A stretch of DNA of 64,000 bases from CAZGMN01 sp964645765 (lineage in GTDB: Bacteria > Acidobacteriota > Aminicenantia > Aminicenantales > Aminicenantaceae): assembly GCA_964645765.1 (NCBI GenBank), contig CAZYBE010000004.1:1-64000 (forward strand), in the 5' to 3' direction. Position numbers and translations under genes: made by a program. Every line of letters starts with the position of its first letter. The stretch's first letter is position 1. This document shows, piece by piece, positions 1 through 8,370 of this stretch. The notes under the pieces were generated by a model that did no database searches, had not been told where the DNA came from, and saw only the letters and a program-made list of their open reading frames with translations.

Positions 1-718
1 TTATCTTGTCAGGATGATTCCTGACCTCATCCATCAAGGTGCGCATGATGACTGCGCCAGTGTAATCTCGGCAGGAGTGCATCCTTTTTCTTGATGTATC
101 GCCTCCATGAAGGACGAGCATGTTTCCTTCTGAATCCTTGTCCCAGACAACTCCCAGCTCTTCAAGCCACCTGACAACATCAGGACCGTCTTCGGTCATG
201 GCGCGCACCAGATCTGGCTTGTTGTCGAAATGTCCCCCGCCCATCGCATCCAGGAAGTGGCGGGTCGGGGAGTCCTGAGGCGTGACCGCAGCCTGCATTC
301 CTCCCTGGGACATCATCGAGTTGGCATCACCGATGCGGAGCTTGGTGCTTATAATCGACTTTGCTCCATTCTGCATGGCAATTAGGGCTGCTGCGCAGCC
401 TGCGCCGCCCCCGCCTATAATTAAAATGTCTGTCTCATAATCAGTATGCTCCAAGTCAAAAAGCTCAGGCTTAATTCTTGAATGCGACTCCAGTATATCA
501 ACCACTTCAGTGGTTAGCAGCTCACCTTTATTCGGGCCAATCGATATCTTCCGTCTTGATTCAGGCTTGTAGTCAGGGTGGAACTTGTTGAGGACTTCCT
601 CCCTCTCTTTGGCACTCATCGGTGGATAGACGGCCTTTCCTGACTTTTCGAGCTCGAACCGCATGGCCCTGGTTTGGGCAACTTTCTCAAGCGAAGGTTT
701 CATGTATTCTGGATACAT
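1..718 (-). CDS. Fumarate reductase/succinate dehydrogenase-type flavoprotein subunit (3' truncated by window edge)
   Basis: FAD-dependent subunit expected to move electrons between an iron-sulfur partner and a fumarate/succinate-like substrate. About 239 residues are visible. An N-terminal extension of roughly 90 residues precedes the FAD dinucleotide motif IIGGGGAGCAAA, whereas ordinary SdhA/FrdA proteins start almost at that motif. It is followed by QGGMQAAV and by HGGDTSRKRMHSCRDYTG, typical of the family. The ATG at 718 has AAGGAG spaced about 6 nt upstream. It is the last visible gene of the hdr/kor/flox train and is separated from the iron-sulfur gene by a palindromic repeat. The substrate cannot be fixed because the capping and active-site regions lie outside the window; an APS-reductase-like or other paralogue remains possible. 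Confidence 0.8.
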   Translation of the reverse strand, partial: MYPEYMKPSLEKVAQTRAMRFELEKSGKAVYPPMSAKEREEVLNKFHPDYKPESRRKISIGPNKGELLTTEVVDILESHSRIKPELFDLEHTDYETDILIIGGGGAGCAAALIAMQNGAKSIISTKLRIGDANSMMSQGGMQAAVTPQDSPTRHFLDAMGGGHFDNKPDLVRAMTEDGPDVVRWLEELGVVWDKDSEGNMLVLHGGDTSRKRMHSCRDYTGAVIMRTLMDEVRNHPDKI

Positions 719-747
719 ATTTCACTCCTTGAATTCCTTATCTGAAA

Positions 748-899
748 AGGGCGCAGGCTGGGTGTTGAGAAAACCGTTTGAAGGCTGAGCGGGCATGGTT
801 CCTCGACCGAAGGTCGAGGAGAGCGAAGCCTGAAACCGAGCAGGCTTTGCCTCGCTGGGGCAAAGCCTGCGTGTTTTCGAGACACCCAGCCTGCGCCCT
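748..899. repeat. Modular palindromic intergenic repeat, copy R1
   Basis: Outer arms 748-765 and 882-899 are perfect 18-nt inverted copies. Inside are a hairpin CCTCGACC-GAA-GGTCGAGG and a second hairpin at 841-869 with an 11-bp stem and TCGCTGG loop. Shared module words include GAGAAAACCGTTTGAAGGCT, GGCTGAGCGGGCATGG, GCGAAGCCTGAAACCGAGC and GTGTTTTCGA. It fills the gap between the iron-sulfur and flavoprotein genes. Related copies are at 15658, 22480, 34929, 38368, 49608 and 57107. Confidence 0.85.
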
Positions 900-907
900 G
901 GTCACTT

Positions 908-1654
908 CTATTTCTCCATGTCCCTTTCATAGTATTTCTTTTTCAGTCCTTCTTTTTTTATGTTCATCAGCTCTTTGTATTCTTTATCGTATTTGCGCTC
1001 TTTGATTTCTTTCAGTCTTTTCTCCAACTGCACGCTTTTCTTGGATAGATATTTTCCATAAAGGCGCCTGGCTAAAACCCCGACATTGTACTGGACGATT
1101 TCTGCCGGGCATCTGATGGCGCACATGCCGCAGGAAAGGCAGTCAAAAGAGAGGTCCATGACTTTTTCGATATCCCCCCGGATTGCAGCCTGGATATAAT
1201 CCATGACCTCAAGGTCTTGAGGGCAGGCTTTGGTGCAGGTGTTGCAGGCAAGGCAGCGGAAGATTTCAGGATAGAGCTTCTGAAAGGTGGCAACGTTTGG
1301 GTCCAGGTTTTCGATGTTATAAACGGGCCTCTGGGCAGGAATCGCAGGAAGCTGGGAGAGCCACATTCCATCTTTAACCAAAGTTGTGCAGGCCAGCCCG
1401 GTATAGATTTTGTAGTCGCCAGGGAGACGGTAGACCGTGGCGCAGGCGCCGCAGAATCCCTCACGGCACCCTGCTCCTCTCTTTATCTGATATCCGGCGT
1501 ACTCGATTGCTCCCATGATCGTCGCCTCAGACGGCACCTTATGGGCTTTTCCCATGATATACACTGTCACCATTTCTTTCTTTGGAGTTTCAACCGTCGA
1601 TTTCATTTTGCTTTGTTTTACGGCCGTCTTTTTCGCTGCTTTCTTTTTTGCCAT
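908..1654 (-). CDS. Iron-sulfur protein with 2Fe-2S and two 4Fe-4S motifs, fumarate reductase/succinate dehydrogenase B type
   Basis: Electron-transfer subunit of the SdhB/FrdB family. After a Lys/Ala-rich N terminus (about 30 residues) comes a plant-type 2Fe-2S ferredoxin domain with CREGFCGAC and a later Cys in GLACTT. The C-terminal half has CLACNTCTKACP and CLSCGMCAIRCP. It ends in a charged helical tail. I chose the ATG at 1654, which has AAGGAG about 9 nt upstream; an in-frame TTG at 1660 is too close to that site. It presumably wires the neighbouring flavoprotein to the Flox/Hdr components. No membrane anchor subunit is encoded nearby, so a soluble complex is inferred. Unlike TfrB of methanogens, it has no HdrB-type CCG domain. 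Confidence 0.85.
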   Translation of the reverse strand: MAKKKAAKKTAVKQSKMKSTVETPKKEMVTVYIMGKAHKVPSEATIMGAIEYAGYQIKRGAGCREGFCGACATVYRLPGDYKIYTGLACTTLVKDGMWLSQLPAIPAQRPVYNIENLDPNVATFQKLYPEIFRCLACNTCTKACPQDLEVMDYIQAAIRGDIEKVMDLSFDCLSCGMCAIRCPAEIVQYNVGVLARRLYGKYLSKKSVQLEKRLKEIKERKYDKEYKELMNIKKEGLKKKYYERDMEK

Positions 1655-1669
1655 CGCCAATCTCTCCTT

Positions 1670-2494
1670 TTAATATTCTTGAGGTAAATTTTTTAATTCA
1701 GCCCAGGAATAGACAGGGCCGTCCTTGCAGACATAGTGCAGGCCGATGTTGCATCTTCCGCATTTGCCGATGCCGCACTTCATCTTGTTCTCGACAGTGG
1801 TGTAAATCTGAGCGTCCTCAAAGCCGAGGTCTTTGAGGGCTTTGATGACTGTCTTGATCATGATCGGCGGCCCGCAGGTGATGGATATCGCATTTTTCGG
1901 GGAGGGCTTTTTATTAGTGACATTCTGTGCGACAAACCCGACAAACTCTTTCCAGCCAGGCTCGGCGACGTCGATCGAAAGATGCACCGGCATTTTCTTG
2001 CGCAGCTCCTCCAGCTCTTGTTTGAAGACAAGGTCATTGGATGTCCTGGCACCGTAGATGAGCATCAGCTCTCCATACTCTTCCTTTGTCTCCAGGGCGG
2101 TGTTGAGCACAGACCAGATAGGAGCCAGGCCGATGCCTCCGCCGATGAAGATGATGTTTTTGCCTTTCCATTGTTCCATAGGAAAGCCGTTTCCATAAGG
2201 CCCTCTGATTCCGATGACGTCTCCGACCTGCATCTCGTGAAGGGCGGAAGTGACCCGGCCCATCTTCAAGATGCTGAACTGAAGGTAATCCTTGACAAGA
2301 GGGGAGGAGGAGATGGAGATCATCGATTCTCCCTTGCCGAAGACAGAAAGCATGGCGCACTGCCCGCAGCGGAAGGAGAAATCGTTCTGGCTTATAAATT
2401 GAGTCCTGAAAGTCTTGATCGGCCTTGCCCCGCCGACCTCTTCTTTAATCTGAATAATTTTTGCCAGACTTGGAAGATAAACATTATGAGCCAT
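1670..2494 (-). CDS. floxA: FAD/NAD(P)-binding oxidoreductase, FloxA type
   Basis: Flavin reductase-family subunit resembling FloxA, the gamma subunit of sulfhydrogenases and PyrK. An N-terminal FAD-binding beta-barrel (RCGQCAMLSVFGKGESMISISS, residues about 42-65) precedes an NAD(P)-binding Rossmann part (IFIGGGIGLAPIWSVL; later CGPPIMIKTV). A C-terminal Cys cluster KCGIGKCGRCNIG...YVCKDGP binds a 2Fe-2S centre. It probably lets the complex exchange electrons with NAD(H), the role assigned to FloxA in Desulfovibrio. It overlaps the upstream gene's stop by 11 nt, showing tight co-transcription. The exact cofactor (NADH versus NADPH) is not determinable here. Confidence 0.85.
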   Translation of the reverse strand: MAHNVYLPSLAKIIQIKEEVGGARPIKTFRTQFISQNDFSFRCGQCAMLSVFGKGESMISISSSPLVKDYLQFSILKMGRVTSALHEMQVGDVIGIRGPYGNGFPMEQWKGKNIIFIGGGIGLAPIWSVLNTALETKEEYGELMLIYGARTSNDLVFKQELEELRKKMPVHLSIDVAEPGWKEFVGFVAQNVTNKKPSPKNAISITCGPPIMIKTVIKALKDLGFEDAQIYTTVENKMKCGIGKCGRCNIGLHYVCKDGPVYSWAELKNLPQEY

Positions 2495-3524
2495 AATCTC
2501 TCACCTTATCCAGAACTTCGATGATATCGATCCTGACCGGACACTTTGAAACACATCGTCCGCAGCCTGTGCACTGGTAATTCTCGAAGCGTTCGACAAA
2601 ATATTGGAATTTATGAAAGATTCTCTGACGGAGCCGCGAGGCTCTATCAGGCCTGGGGTTGTGGCCTGAAGAGTGCATGGTAAAATCAGGAAACTGACAG
2701 TTATCCCAGTTCCTCACCCTTTCTCCTTTAAGAGGAGAGGAAGAGAGAATTTCATCGTTGATGTCAAAACAATGACATGTCGGGCAAAGATAGGTGCAGA
2801 TGCCGCAGCGGATGCAGCTCAGAGATTCCTCATCCCAGAAAGGGGATTCAAACATTCCTTTGAGTTTAGCAGGAATTTTTTTGAGCTCTTTGACTTGACG
2901 CTTGATTTTCTTCTCGGACTCAGCCCAGATTTTCTCGATGTCCTTCTTATCCGCAGCTTTTGGCTCCTGGAAGAGTTCCTTGCCCGCCTTGATGAGCTCA
3001 TTACCTTTTTCTGTCAGAGATTCCAGGAAATATCTGTCCCCTAAATCAGTCATCAGTATATCCAGTCCATCCTTGGAATGAGGGGAGCCCTCAACTGATA
3101 AACAGAAGCAGTTCAAAGATGGGGGAGGAGTGCAGGCCAGCCCGATAAGCGCTGTTGACTTTCTCCTTCTCCAGTAATAAGGGTCTTCGAAGTCGCCGCT
3201 AAAGACTTTATCGGTCAGGATGATGGCTCTGGCATCGCAGGGCCTTACGCCAAAGATGACGCTTGGCTTTTCATCAGGCAGGGTTTCTCTGACCTCGACT
3301 CCATCCTCGTTCGAGTTGAATTCTAGAAGGACTTCCCGCTGGGGGAAAATGATTTTCTTGGGAGAAAGGACGGTCTGAGAAAAATCCAGCTGGACGCTCT
3401 CCGGGTTATCGATGAGCTTAAAATTCCAGAGCTCGCCTTCCTTGGCTGGAGCATAGACTTTATAGGATGAAAGCTTCCGGAGCCACTTGGCCAGGGATTT
3501 TTTTTCGAGTATCTTTTCCATCAT
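2484..3524 (-). CDS. 4Fe-4S dicluster protein, FloxB/FloxC or sulfhydrogenase beta-subunit type
   Basis: About 346 residues. The C-terminal third has two Cys motifs, CIRCGICTYLCPTCHCFDI and CTGCGRCVSKCPVRIDII, expected to hold two 4Fe-4S clusters. The N-terminal part resembles the HydB/AsrA-like domain seen in Flox and sulfhydrogenase clusters, with GVRPCDARA and LGLACTPP-like Cys segments. It likely carries electrons between FloxA and the MvhD/HdrA side. The ATG at 3524 was chosen because it follows the upstream stop (3526-3528) by one base and has AGGTGAG just before it; the reading frame is open upstream to 3554. Whether it corresponds to FloxB or FloxC of Desulfovibrio is left open. Confidence 0.75.
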   Translation of the reverse strand: MMEKILEKKSLAKWLRKLSSYKVYAPAKEGELWNFKLIDNPESVQLDFSQTVLSPKKIIFPQREVLLEFNSNEDGVEVRETLPDEKPSVIFGVRPCDARAIILTDKVFSGDFEDPYYWRRRKSTALIGLACTPPPSLNCFCLSVEGSPHSKDGLDILMTDLGDRYFLESLTEKGNELIKAGKELFQEPKAADKKDIEKIWAESEKKIKRQVKELKKIPAKLKGMFESPFWDEESLSCIRCGICTYLCPTCHCFDINDEILSSSPLKGERVRNWDNCQFPDFTMHSSGHNPRPDRASRLRQRIFHKFQYFVERFENYQCTGCGRCVSKCPVRIDIIEVLDKVRDYGS

Positions 3525-3525
3525 C

Positions 3526-4557
3526 TCACCTGATAAAATCTTGCGGGTCTTCATCTTTGAAGCAGGCTACAAGAGAAGGCTGTTCAGGGTCAGAGCCCGG
3601 CTCGTAGCCGAAAAGCTCTTTGGCTTGCTTTTCCAAATACTTATTAAGGAATCTGAGGGGGATATCCAGAGGGCAGACTCTTTCGCATTCTCCGCAGTCG
3701 ATGCACCGGCCGGCAAGATGGATGGCCCTGACCATGTGATAGACGAAATTTTCCGAAGAGGCCGGAGATTTTTCCAGCCATTTTATTTTCTGCGCCTTTT
3801 CTTCGGCAGTTGTATCCGCTGTGACAGCGAAGTTTATCGTATCCACCACGCACTCATCGCAGTAGCACATCGGGCAGACAGAGCGGCAGGCATAGCAGCG
3901 GATGCACTTATCGAGCTCGGCTTTCCAGAAGGCCCATCTTTCCTCCGCAGACAAGGATTCGATTTTTTCCAGCGATTTGAAGGGACTGTCCGATTTTCGT
4001 TTGGATTTCTCTCCAAGAAGGACATCAGAGATGAGCGGAAAATTGGCTTTGCATTCAAGGCATCTTTCGGCAAGAATTTCTGAGGCTGGAATTTCGACCT
4101 TTCCCTCAGAAGTGGTGATAATAAAATTATCCTTTTCGCCGAACTCAATCTTTTCGACTTTTTTGCCTTTCAATTTTTTTTGAAGCTTTCGCTCGTCGAC
4201 AACGCCTGTATTTTCACAGGAGACCCCGATGAGATAGATATCGCCGCGGTTTATGAATTTCTCCTGGAGGAGCACAACCACGGCCCGGCTGTCACATCCT
4301 TTGATGACGAGTCCAACCGGCCTTTGATCAGGTTTTTTCTCCTTTGCTTTTTTCCGTTTTTCGTCAACAAGAAAGCGCGTAAGGTTATAGACACATGTCG
4401 GGTCCCAGATGAGCTTGTCCGCTTCTTCAGCTTTTTTTATAAAAGCAGGCTTGGGCAAAAGCCCGTTTGTATCCCGCTCATAGCCGATCATGTATTTGAC
4501 TTTTCCTTCCTTCAGGATTCTTTTGACTTCGTTTTTGAGCTCTTCGAGCTTAACCAT
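3526..4557 (-). CDS. 4Fe-4S dicluster protein, FloxB/FloxC or FrhB/HydB-like
   Basis: A 343-residue iron-sulfur protein. Motifs in order: AERCLECKANFP around residue 166, CIRCYACRSVCPMCYCDEC around 218, and CIDCGECERVCPLDIPLR near 289. Start and N-terminal sequence (VKRILKEGKVKYMIGYERD) match the coenzyme F420 hydrogenase beta/FdhB-like electron-transfer proteins found next to hdrA and mvhD. Its start overlaps the mvhD stop by one base and its stop lies one base before the next start, so translation is probably coupled. Role inferred: an intermediate electron carrier between the pyridine-nucleotide module and HdrA via MvhD. Its paralogy with the following gene is evident from the same two-cluster layout. 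Confidence 0.75.
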   Translation of the reverse strand: MVKLEELKNEVKRILKEGKVKYMIGYERDTNGLLPKPAFIKKAEEADKLIWDPTCVYNLTRFLVDEKRKKAKEKKPDQRPVGLVIKGCDSRAVVVLLQEKFINRGDIYLIGVSCENTGVVDERKLQKKLKGKKVEKIEFGEKDNFIITTSEGKVEIPASEILAERCLECKANFPLISDVLLGEKSKRKSDSPFKSLEKIESLSAEERWAFWKAELDKCIRCYACRSVCPMCYCDECVVDTINFAVTADTTAEEKAQKIKWLEKSPASSENFVYHMVRAIHLAGRCIDCGECERVCPLDIPLRFLNKYLEKQAKELFGYEPGSDPEQPSLVACFKDEDPQDFIR

Positions 4558-4979
4558 TATCGATTTCTCCTCAGCTTTTTTTGAGGGCCGAGCGGTTTAA
4601 TTTCTTTTACAAAATCCTTGATGATTTGCGTGTATTTTGTTCCTTCTGCGGCTGAAACCCAGGACATCCGGAAGCGCTCCGGCTCAAGGCCGACGTATTC
4701 TAATAGCTTCTTGACCATGGCTATTCGCCTCCGCGCATAATAATTCCCTTTGATGTAGTGGCAGTCGCCTGGATGGCAGCCTGAAATCAAGACTCCGTCC
4801 GCCCCTCGATTGAAGGCAGAGAAGATATAAAGCGGAGAAACGCTTCCTGAACACATAACTGTGATCGGGACAACGTTGGGAGGGTATTCCATCCGTGAAA
4901 CTCCAGCAAGGTCGCTGCCAGCCGAGGAACACCATTTGCAGAGGAAAGCGACAATCGTTGGTTCGAATTCTTCTGCCAT
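4557..4979 (-). CDS. mvhD: MvhD/FloxD-type 2Fe-2S adaptor subunit
   Basis: A 140-residue protein with the hallmark MvhD Cys pattern: FLCKWCSSAGSDLAG near the N terminus, VMCSGSV in the middle, and GADGVLISGCHPGDCHY around residue 80. In methanogens MvhD is the physical contact between the hydrogenase and HdrA; in Flox clusters FloxD does the same for the NAD(H)-oxidising module. Here it sits one base after hdrA and overlaps the next gene by one base, consistent with docking the Flox-like proteins onto HdrA. No hydrogenase large or small subunit is present in the window, so the electron input is not H2 by this evidence. Confidence 0.92.
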   Translation of the reverse strand: MAEEFEPTIVAFLCKWCSSAGSDLAGVSRMEYPPNVVPITVMCSGSVSPLYIFSAFNRGADGVLISGCHPGDCHYIKGNYYARRRIAMVKKLLEYVGLEPERFRMSWVSAAEGTKYTQIIKDFVKEIKPLGPQKKLRRNR

Positions 4980-4980
4980 A

Positions 4981-6927
4981 TCAGCCTCCGAGCGACGCCC
5001 TTATCATTTCATGAACCTGGAGAGGAGTCAGGTTTTTGACCTGGATGGCTGTTCTCAAACAGGTTGCCGAGCAGGTTCCGCATCCTTCGCACAGGACTTC
5101 GTTGACCTCAACTTTTCCGTCCTTGAGCGAGATGGCGTCATAGGGACAGACAATGACGCACATCCCGCAGCCTGTGCAGAGGTTGAGGTTAACTTTAGCC
5201 ACAGTCGGAGCATGGAAAAGCCTTTCCTGGGAAAGGATGGCAATGGCCTTGGCCGCTGCGCCGCTGGCCTGGGCCACAGCTTCAGGGATATCCTTGGGAG
5301 CCTGGGCAGCACCGGCCAGAAACATTCCTGAAGTCACGCTCTCCACAGGCCTGAGCTTGGGATGGGCCTCGGCAAGAAAGCCATCCTTATCCATGGCGAG
5401 CTTGAGCTTCTTGGCCAGCTCCTCTGCTCCTTTTGAAGGCCGCATGGCCATGGCCAAGACGACCATGTCGGCATCAATCTCGATATCTTTCCCGCTCAGA
5501 GTATCAACACCCCAGACCTTGATTTTTCCCTTCTCCTCGAAGATCTTGGAGACTTTACCTCTTAGATAGAGGACGCCGTCTTCTTCGACCGCCCGCTTGA
5601 CGAATTCCTCGTAGCCTTTTCCTCCTGACCTGATGTCGATGTAGAAGATATAGGCCTGGCCGTCATGGACATGATGCTTATAGAGCATGGCATGCTTGAC
5701 GGTGTACATGCAGCATATCTTGGAACAATAGGCGCAATGAAGCTCAGGGTCTCTGGAGCCGACACACTGGATAAAGACAACCTCTTTCGGCTCTTTTTTG
5801 TCAGATGGCCTGAGGATTTTTCCCTTTGTCGGCCCAGAAGCAGAGCAGAGCCTTTCGAACTGAAGTCCATCCAGGACATCAGCGTATTTTCCGTATCCAT
5901 ATTCAGCCATGAGCTGCTTGTCATAGAGGTCGAAGCCTGAGGCAACGATGATCGCTCCTACTTCTTCTTCGATGATTTTAGGCTTCATGTCGTAGTCGAT
6001 GGCCTTGGCCTCGCAGACATCAAAACATTTGCCGCAGGCGATAGGCAGAAGGCCTGGACAGGCACTTATATCTAAAGTGTAGCTTGCCGGGATAGCCTGG
6101 GGGAAAGGAATATAGATGGCCCGCCTTCCGGTCAAGCCAATATCAAACTCATTGGGAACAAGGATAGGGCAGACCTTGGTGCACTCATCACAGAGGTTGC
6201 ACTTGCCCGGGTCGACATAGGTGGGCTTTTTCAGAATCTTCACTTTAAAGTTTCCCACATACCCTGAGACGTCTTGGACTTCGCTGTAGGTCATGAGCCT
6301 GATCTTGGGGTGCTTGGAGACCTCAACCATCTTCGGCGTCAGGATGCACTGGGAACAGTCAAGGGTAGGGAAGGTTTCTGAGAGCTGAATCATGTGGCCG
6401 CCGATGGAAGGTGATCTTTCGACCAGTATGACTTCAAAGCCGCTGTTGGCTAAATCAAGCGCGGCCTGGATGCCGGAGATTCCGCCGCCGATAACCAGAG
6501 CCTTGCGAGTGACAGGGATGCTTATCGGCTCTAAGGATTCATTCCTGCGGACTCTCTCGACAGTGCTCTTAGTAATCTTTATCGCTTTTTCCGTCGCCTT
6601 TTTCATATCTTTGTGAACCCAGCTGCACTGTTCGCGGATGTTGGCGATTTCGCATTGGAAGGAGTTGAGTCCTCCTGATTTGGAGGTGTTCCTGAAAGTT
6701 GTCTCGTGGAGAGTCGGAGAGCAGCAAGCGACGACCACGTTGTCGAGCTTTTTTTCCTTTATGGCTTTTATAATCAGATTCTGCCCTGGATCAGAGCACA
6801 TATAGACATAATCCTCAGAATGAACGACTCCCTTCTGCTTGGCGAGCTCGCTTGCAACTCGCTTGACGTCCACAGTGCCTGCGATGTTGATGCCGCAGTG
6901 GCAGATAAAAACTCCGGTTCGCTTCAT
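4981..6927 (-). CDS. hdrA: Heterodisulfide reductase subunit A-like, FAD and iron-sulfur protein (site of flavin-based bifurcation)
   Basis: A 648-residue HdrA. The N-terminal domain has FICHCGINIAG and a VYMCSDPGQ segment. An FAD-binding GxGxxG motif (ALVIGGGISGIQAALDLANSG) starts near residue 143. An HdrA-specific Cys region includes LDCSQCILTP, CNLCDECTKVCP and CGKCFDVCEA, and later CAYCSKICCMYTVKHA. The C terminus has two ferredoxin motifs, CTGCGMCVIVCP and CEGCGTCSATCL. Length and domain order match methanogen and sulfate-reducer HdrA, where the FAD bifurcates electrons between ferredoxin and a disulfide-type acceptor. It lies between kor genes and mvhD. Which second acceptor is used cannot be read from the sequence. 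Confidence 0.95.
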   Translation of the reverse strand: MKRTGVFICHCGINIAGTVDVKRVASELAKQKGVVHSEDYVYMCSDPGQNLIIKAIKEKKLDNVVVACCSPTLHETTFRNTSKSGGLNSFQCEIANIREQCSWVHKDMKKATEKAIKITKSTVERVRRNESLEPISIPVTRKALVIGGGISGIQAALDLANSGFEVILVERSPSIGGHMIQLSETFPTLDCSQCILTPKMVEVSKHPKIRLMTYSEVQDVSGYVGNFKVKILKKPTYVDPGKCNLCDECTKVCPILVPNEFDIGLTGRRAIYIPFPQAIPASYTLDISACPGLLPIACGKCFDVCEAKAIDYDMKPKIIEEEVGAIIVASGFDLYDKQLMAEYGYGKYADVLDGLQFERLCSASGPTKGKILRPSDKKEPKEVVFIQCVGSRDPELHCAYCSKICCMYTVKHAMLYKHHVHDGQAYIFYIDIRSGGKGYEEFVKRAVEEDGVLYLRGKVSKIFEEKGKIKVWGVDTLSGKDIEIDADMVVLAMAMRPSKGAEELAKKLKLAMDKDGFLAEAHPKLRPVESVTSGMFLAGAAQAPKDIPEAVAQASGAAAKAIAILSQERLFHAPTVAKVNLNLCTGCGMCVIVCPYDAISLKDGKVEVNEVLCEGCGTCSATCLRTAIQVKNLTPLQVHEMIRASLGG

Positions 6928-6931
6928 TTTT

Positions 6932-7504
6932 TCATCCTTTATTTTTTGCTTTTGGTTTTTTCCCTTCCTCCAGGATTTGGATGCCGTATTCGTAGCCTTT
7001 ATCGAATCCCTGGATATTAAGGTCCATGACTCTTTTCGGGACCAGGCCAGGCAGGGCTTTCTTGATAGCGTCTGGAGAGACGACCTTGGTCACAGCCGTG
7101 AAGAATCCGAGCATAACCAGGTTGGCGATGATTCGATTGCCCAGCTCTTCAGCAAACCTGGTGGATGGAATGGAGTAGGTTTTGATTTTTCCCCGCGGCG
7201 GCCTTGTCTTGACTAAGTCTTTATCGATGATCAGGACGCCATCATCGCGGAGCTCTGGCTCGTATTTGTCATAGGCTTCCTGGGACATGGACACAAGAAC
7301 TTCTGGACGGGTGATGTAAGGGTAAAGAACCCGGTCTTCAGAAATAACGAGCTGCGAGCTGCAGGCGCTTCCCCTTGCTTCAGGGCCGAAGCTCTGGGTC
7401 ATTGTCGCCTGCTTATTGTCGAAAAGGGAAAGAGCCTTCCCTGCAATAAGCCCAAGTCGAATGATCCCCTGACCGCCAAAACCAGAAAACCGAATCTCGT
7501 TCAT
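6932..7504 (-). CDS. korC: 2-oxoacid:ferredoxin oxidoreductase gamma subunit
   Basis: A 190-residue gamma subunit (KorC/VorC family). It begins with the typical NEIRFSGFGGQGIIRLGLIAGKAL, followed by FGPEARGSACSSQLVIS and ITRPEVLVSMSQEAY. It helps bind coenzyme A and completes the KorDABC enzyme that oxidatively decarboxylates a 2-oxoacid to acyl-CoA while reducing ferredoxin. Its start overlaps the korB stop by 4 nt (7501-7504). The short gap of 4 bp to hdrA and shared strand imply that ferredoxin produced by this enzyme is handed directly to the Hdr proteins. 2-Oxoglutarate is the most likely substrate; branched-chain 2-oxoacids are an alternative. Confidence 0.92.
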   Translation of the reverse strand: MNEIRFSGFGGQGIIRLGLIAGKALSLFDNKQATMTQSFGPEARGSACSSQLVISEDRVLYPYITRPEVLVSMSQEAYDKYEPELRDDGVLIIDKDLVKTRPPRGKIKTYSIPSTRFAEELGNRIIANLVMLGFFTAVTKVVSPDAIKKALPGLVPKRVMDLNIQGFDKGYEYGIQILEEGKKPKAKNKG

Positions 7505-8370
7505 GGCTTAACTCCATAGGGCCTGTATTTTTCGCCCAAAACTTTAGCAAGATGCTCATTCATGCAGTCGAGAAAAGTCGGCTTTTGGATATCGACAAAC
7601 TTGCCGACGATCAATTTTCCCTGATAGCTGATATTAAGAGTCCGGGTGTCGGCTCCGTGCTGGATTTCAGATTTTTCATAATAATATTTCATCAGATTCA
7701 AGCCGTCCCCGAGCCGGTTGCGCCGGGCATAAAGAGTCACACAGGGAGTGATGACCTCGATGAAGGAGAAGCCCCTCTTAGCTAGAGCTTCCTGGATGGA
7801 CATGGTCACTCTTCTCAGATGGAGCGCAGTCCAGCGCGCAACATAGGTGGCGCCGCTGGCTTCAGCCAGGTAGGGGAGGCTGAAGGGATATTCAAAATTG
7901 CCGTAGGGCGCGGTGGAGGCATTAGCCGTGAGAGGAGTCGTGGCTGCGACCTGGCCGCCGGTCATGGCGTAGTTAAAGTTATTGACACAGATAACCAAGA
8001 TGTCCATGTTGCGCCTTGCCGCATGGATGAAATGGTTTCCTCCGATGCCGAAAATATCTCCATCGCCGCTGAAGACGACAAGTTTTAATTCCGGATTTCC
8101 AAGTTTCAAGCCTGTGGCAAAGGGAATGGCCCGGCCGTGGGTTGAATGGAAAGAATCCAGCTTGACATAGCCGGCCACTCTTCCTGTGCAGCCGATTCCG
8201 GAGACAATGCAAACCTTATCCAAATCTAGCTTGCTTTTGCGCAGGGCTTCGGCGAAGGACGAAACCACGACTCCTATGCCGCAGCCAGGGCACCAGATGT
8301 GAGGAATCCTGTCCATCCTCAGGAATCCTTCCATCGGATTTTTTTCTTCAAAACGTTCTTCTGCCTTCAT
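7501..8370 (-). CDS. korB: 2-oxoacid:ferredoxin oxidoreductase beta subunit (TPP-binding)
   Basis: A 289-residue thiamine-diphosphate subunit. CPGCGIGVV at residue 27 and SGIGCTGRVAGY supply cluster or cofactor Cys residues. The TPP/Mg motif is FSGDGDIFGIGGNHFIHAARRN followed by NNFNYAMTGGQVAATTPL. This organisation matches KorB/VorB. It overlaps korC and korA by 4 nt on each side, indicating translational coupling. It acts in the cytoplasm together with korA, korC and korD. The sequence does not separate 2-oxoglutarate from branched-chain substrate use with certainty. Confidence 0.94.
   Translation of the reverse strand: MKAEERFEEKNPMEGFLRMDRIPHIWCPGCGIGVVVSSFAEALRKSKLDLDKVCIVSGIGCTGRVAGYVKLDSFHSTHGRAIPFATGLKLGNPELKLVVFSGDGDIFGIGGNHFIHAARRNMDILVICVNNFNYAMTGGQVAATTPLTANASTAPYGNFEYPFSLPYLAEASGATYVARWTALHLRRVTMSIQEALAKRGFSFIEVITPCVTLYARRNRLGDGLNLMKYYYEKSEIQHGADTRTLNISYQGKLIVGKFVDIQKPTFLDCMNEHLAKVLGEKYRPYGVKP

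Noticed and set aside
700..1005. Short open frames over repeat R1
   Set aside because: They arise from the palindromic repeat; similar frames appear at the other copies.
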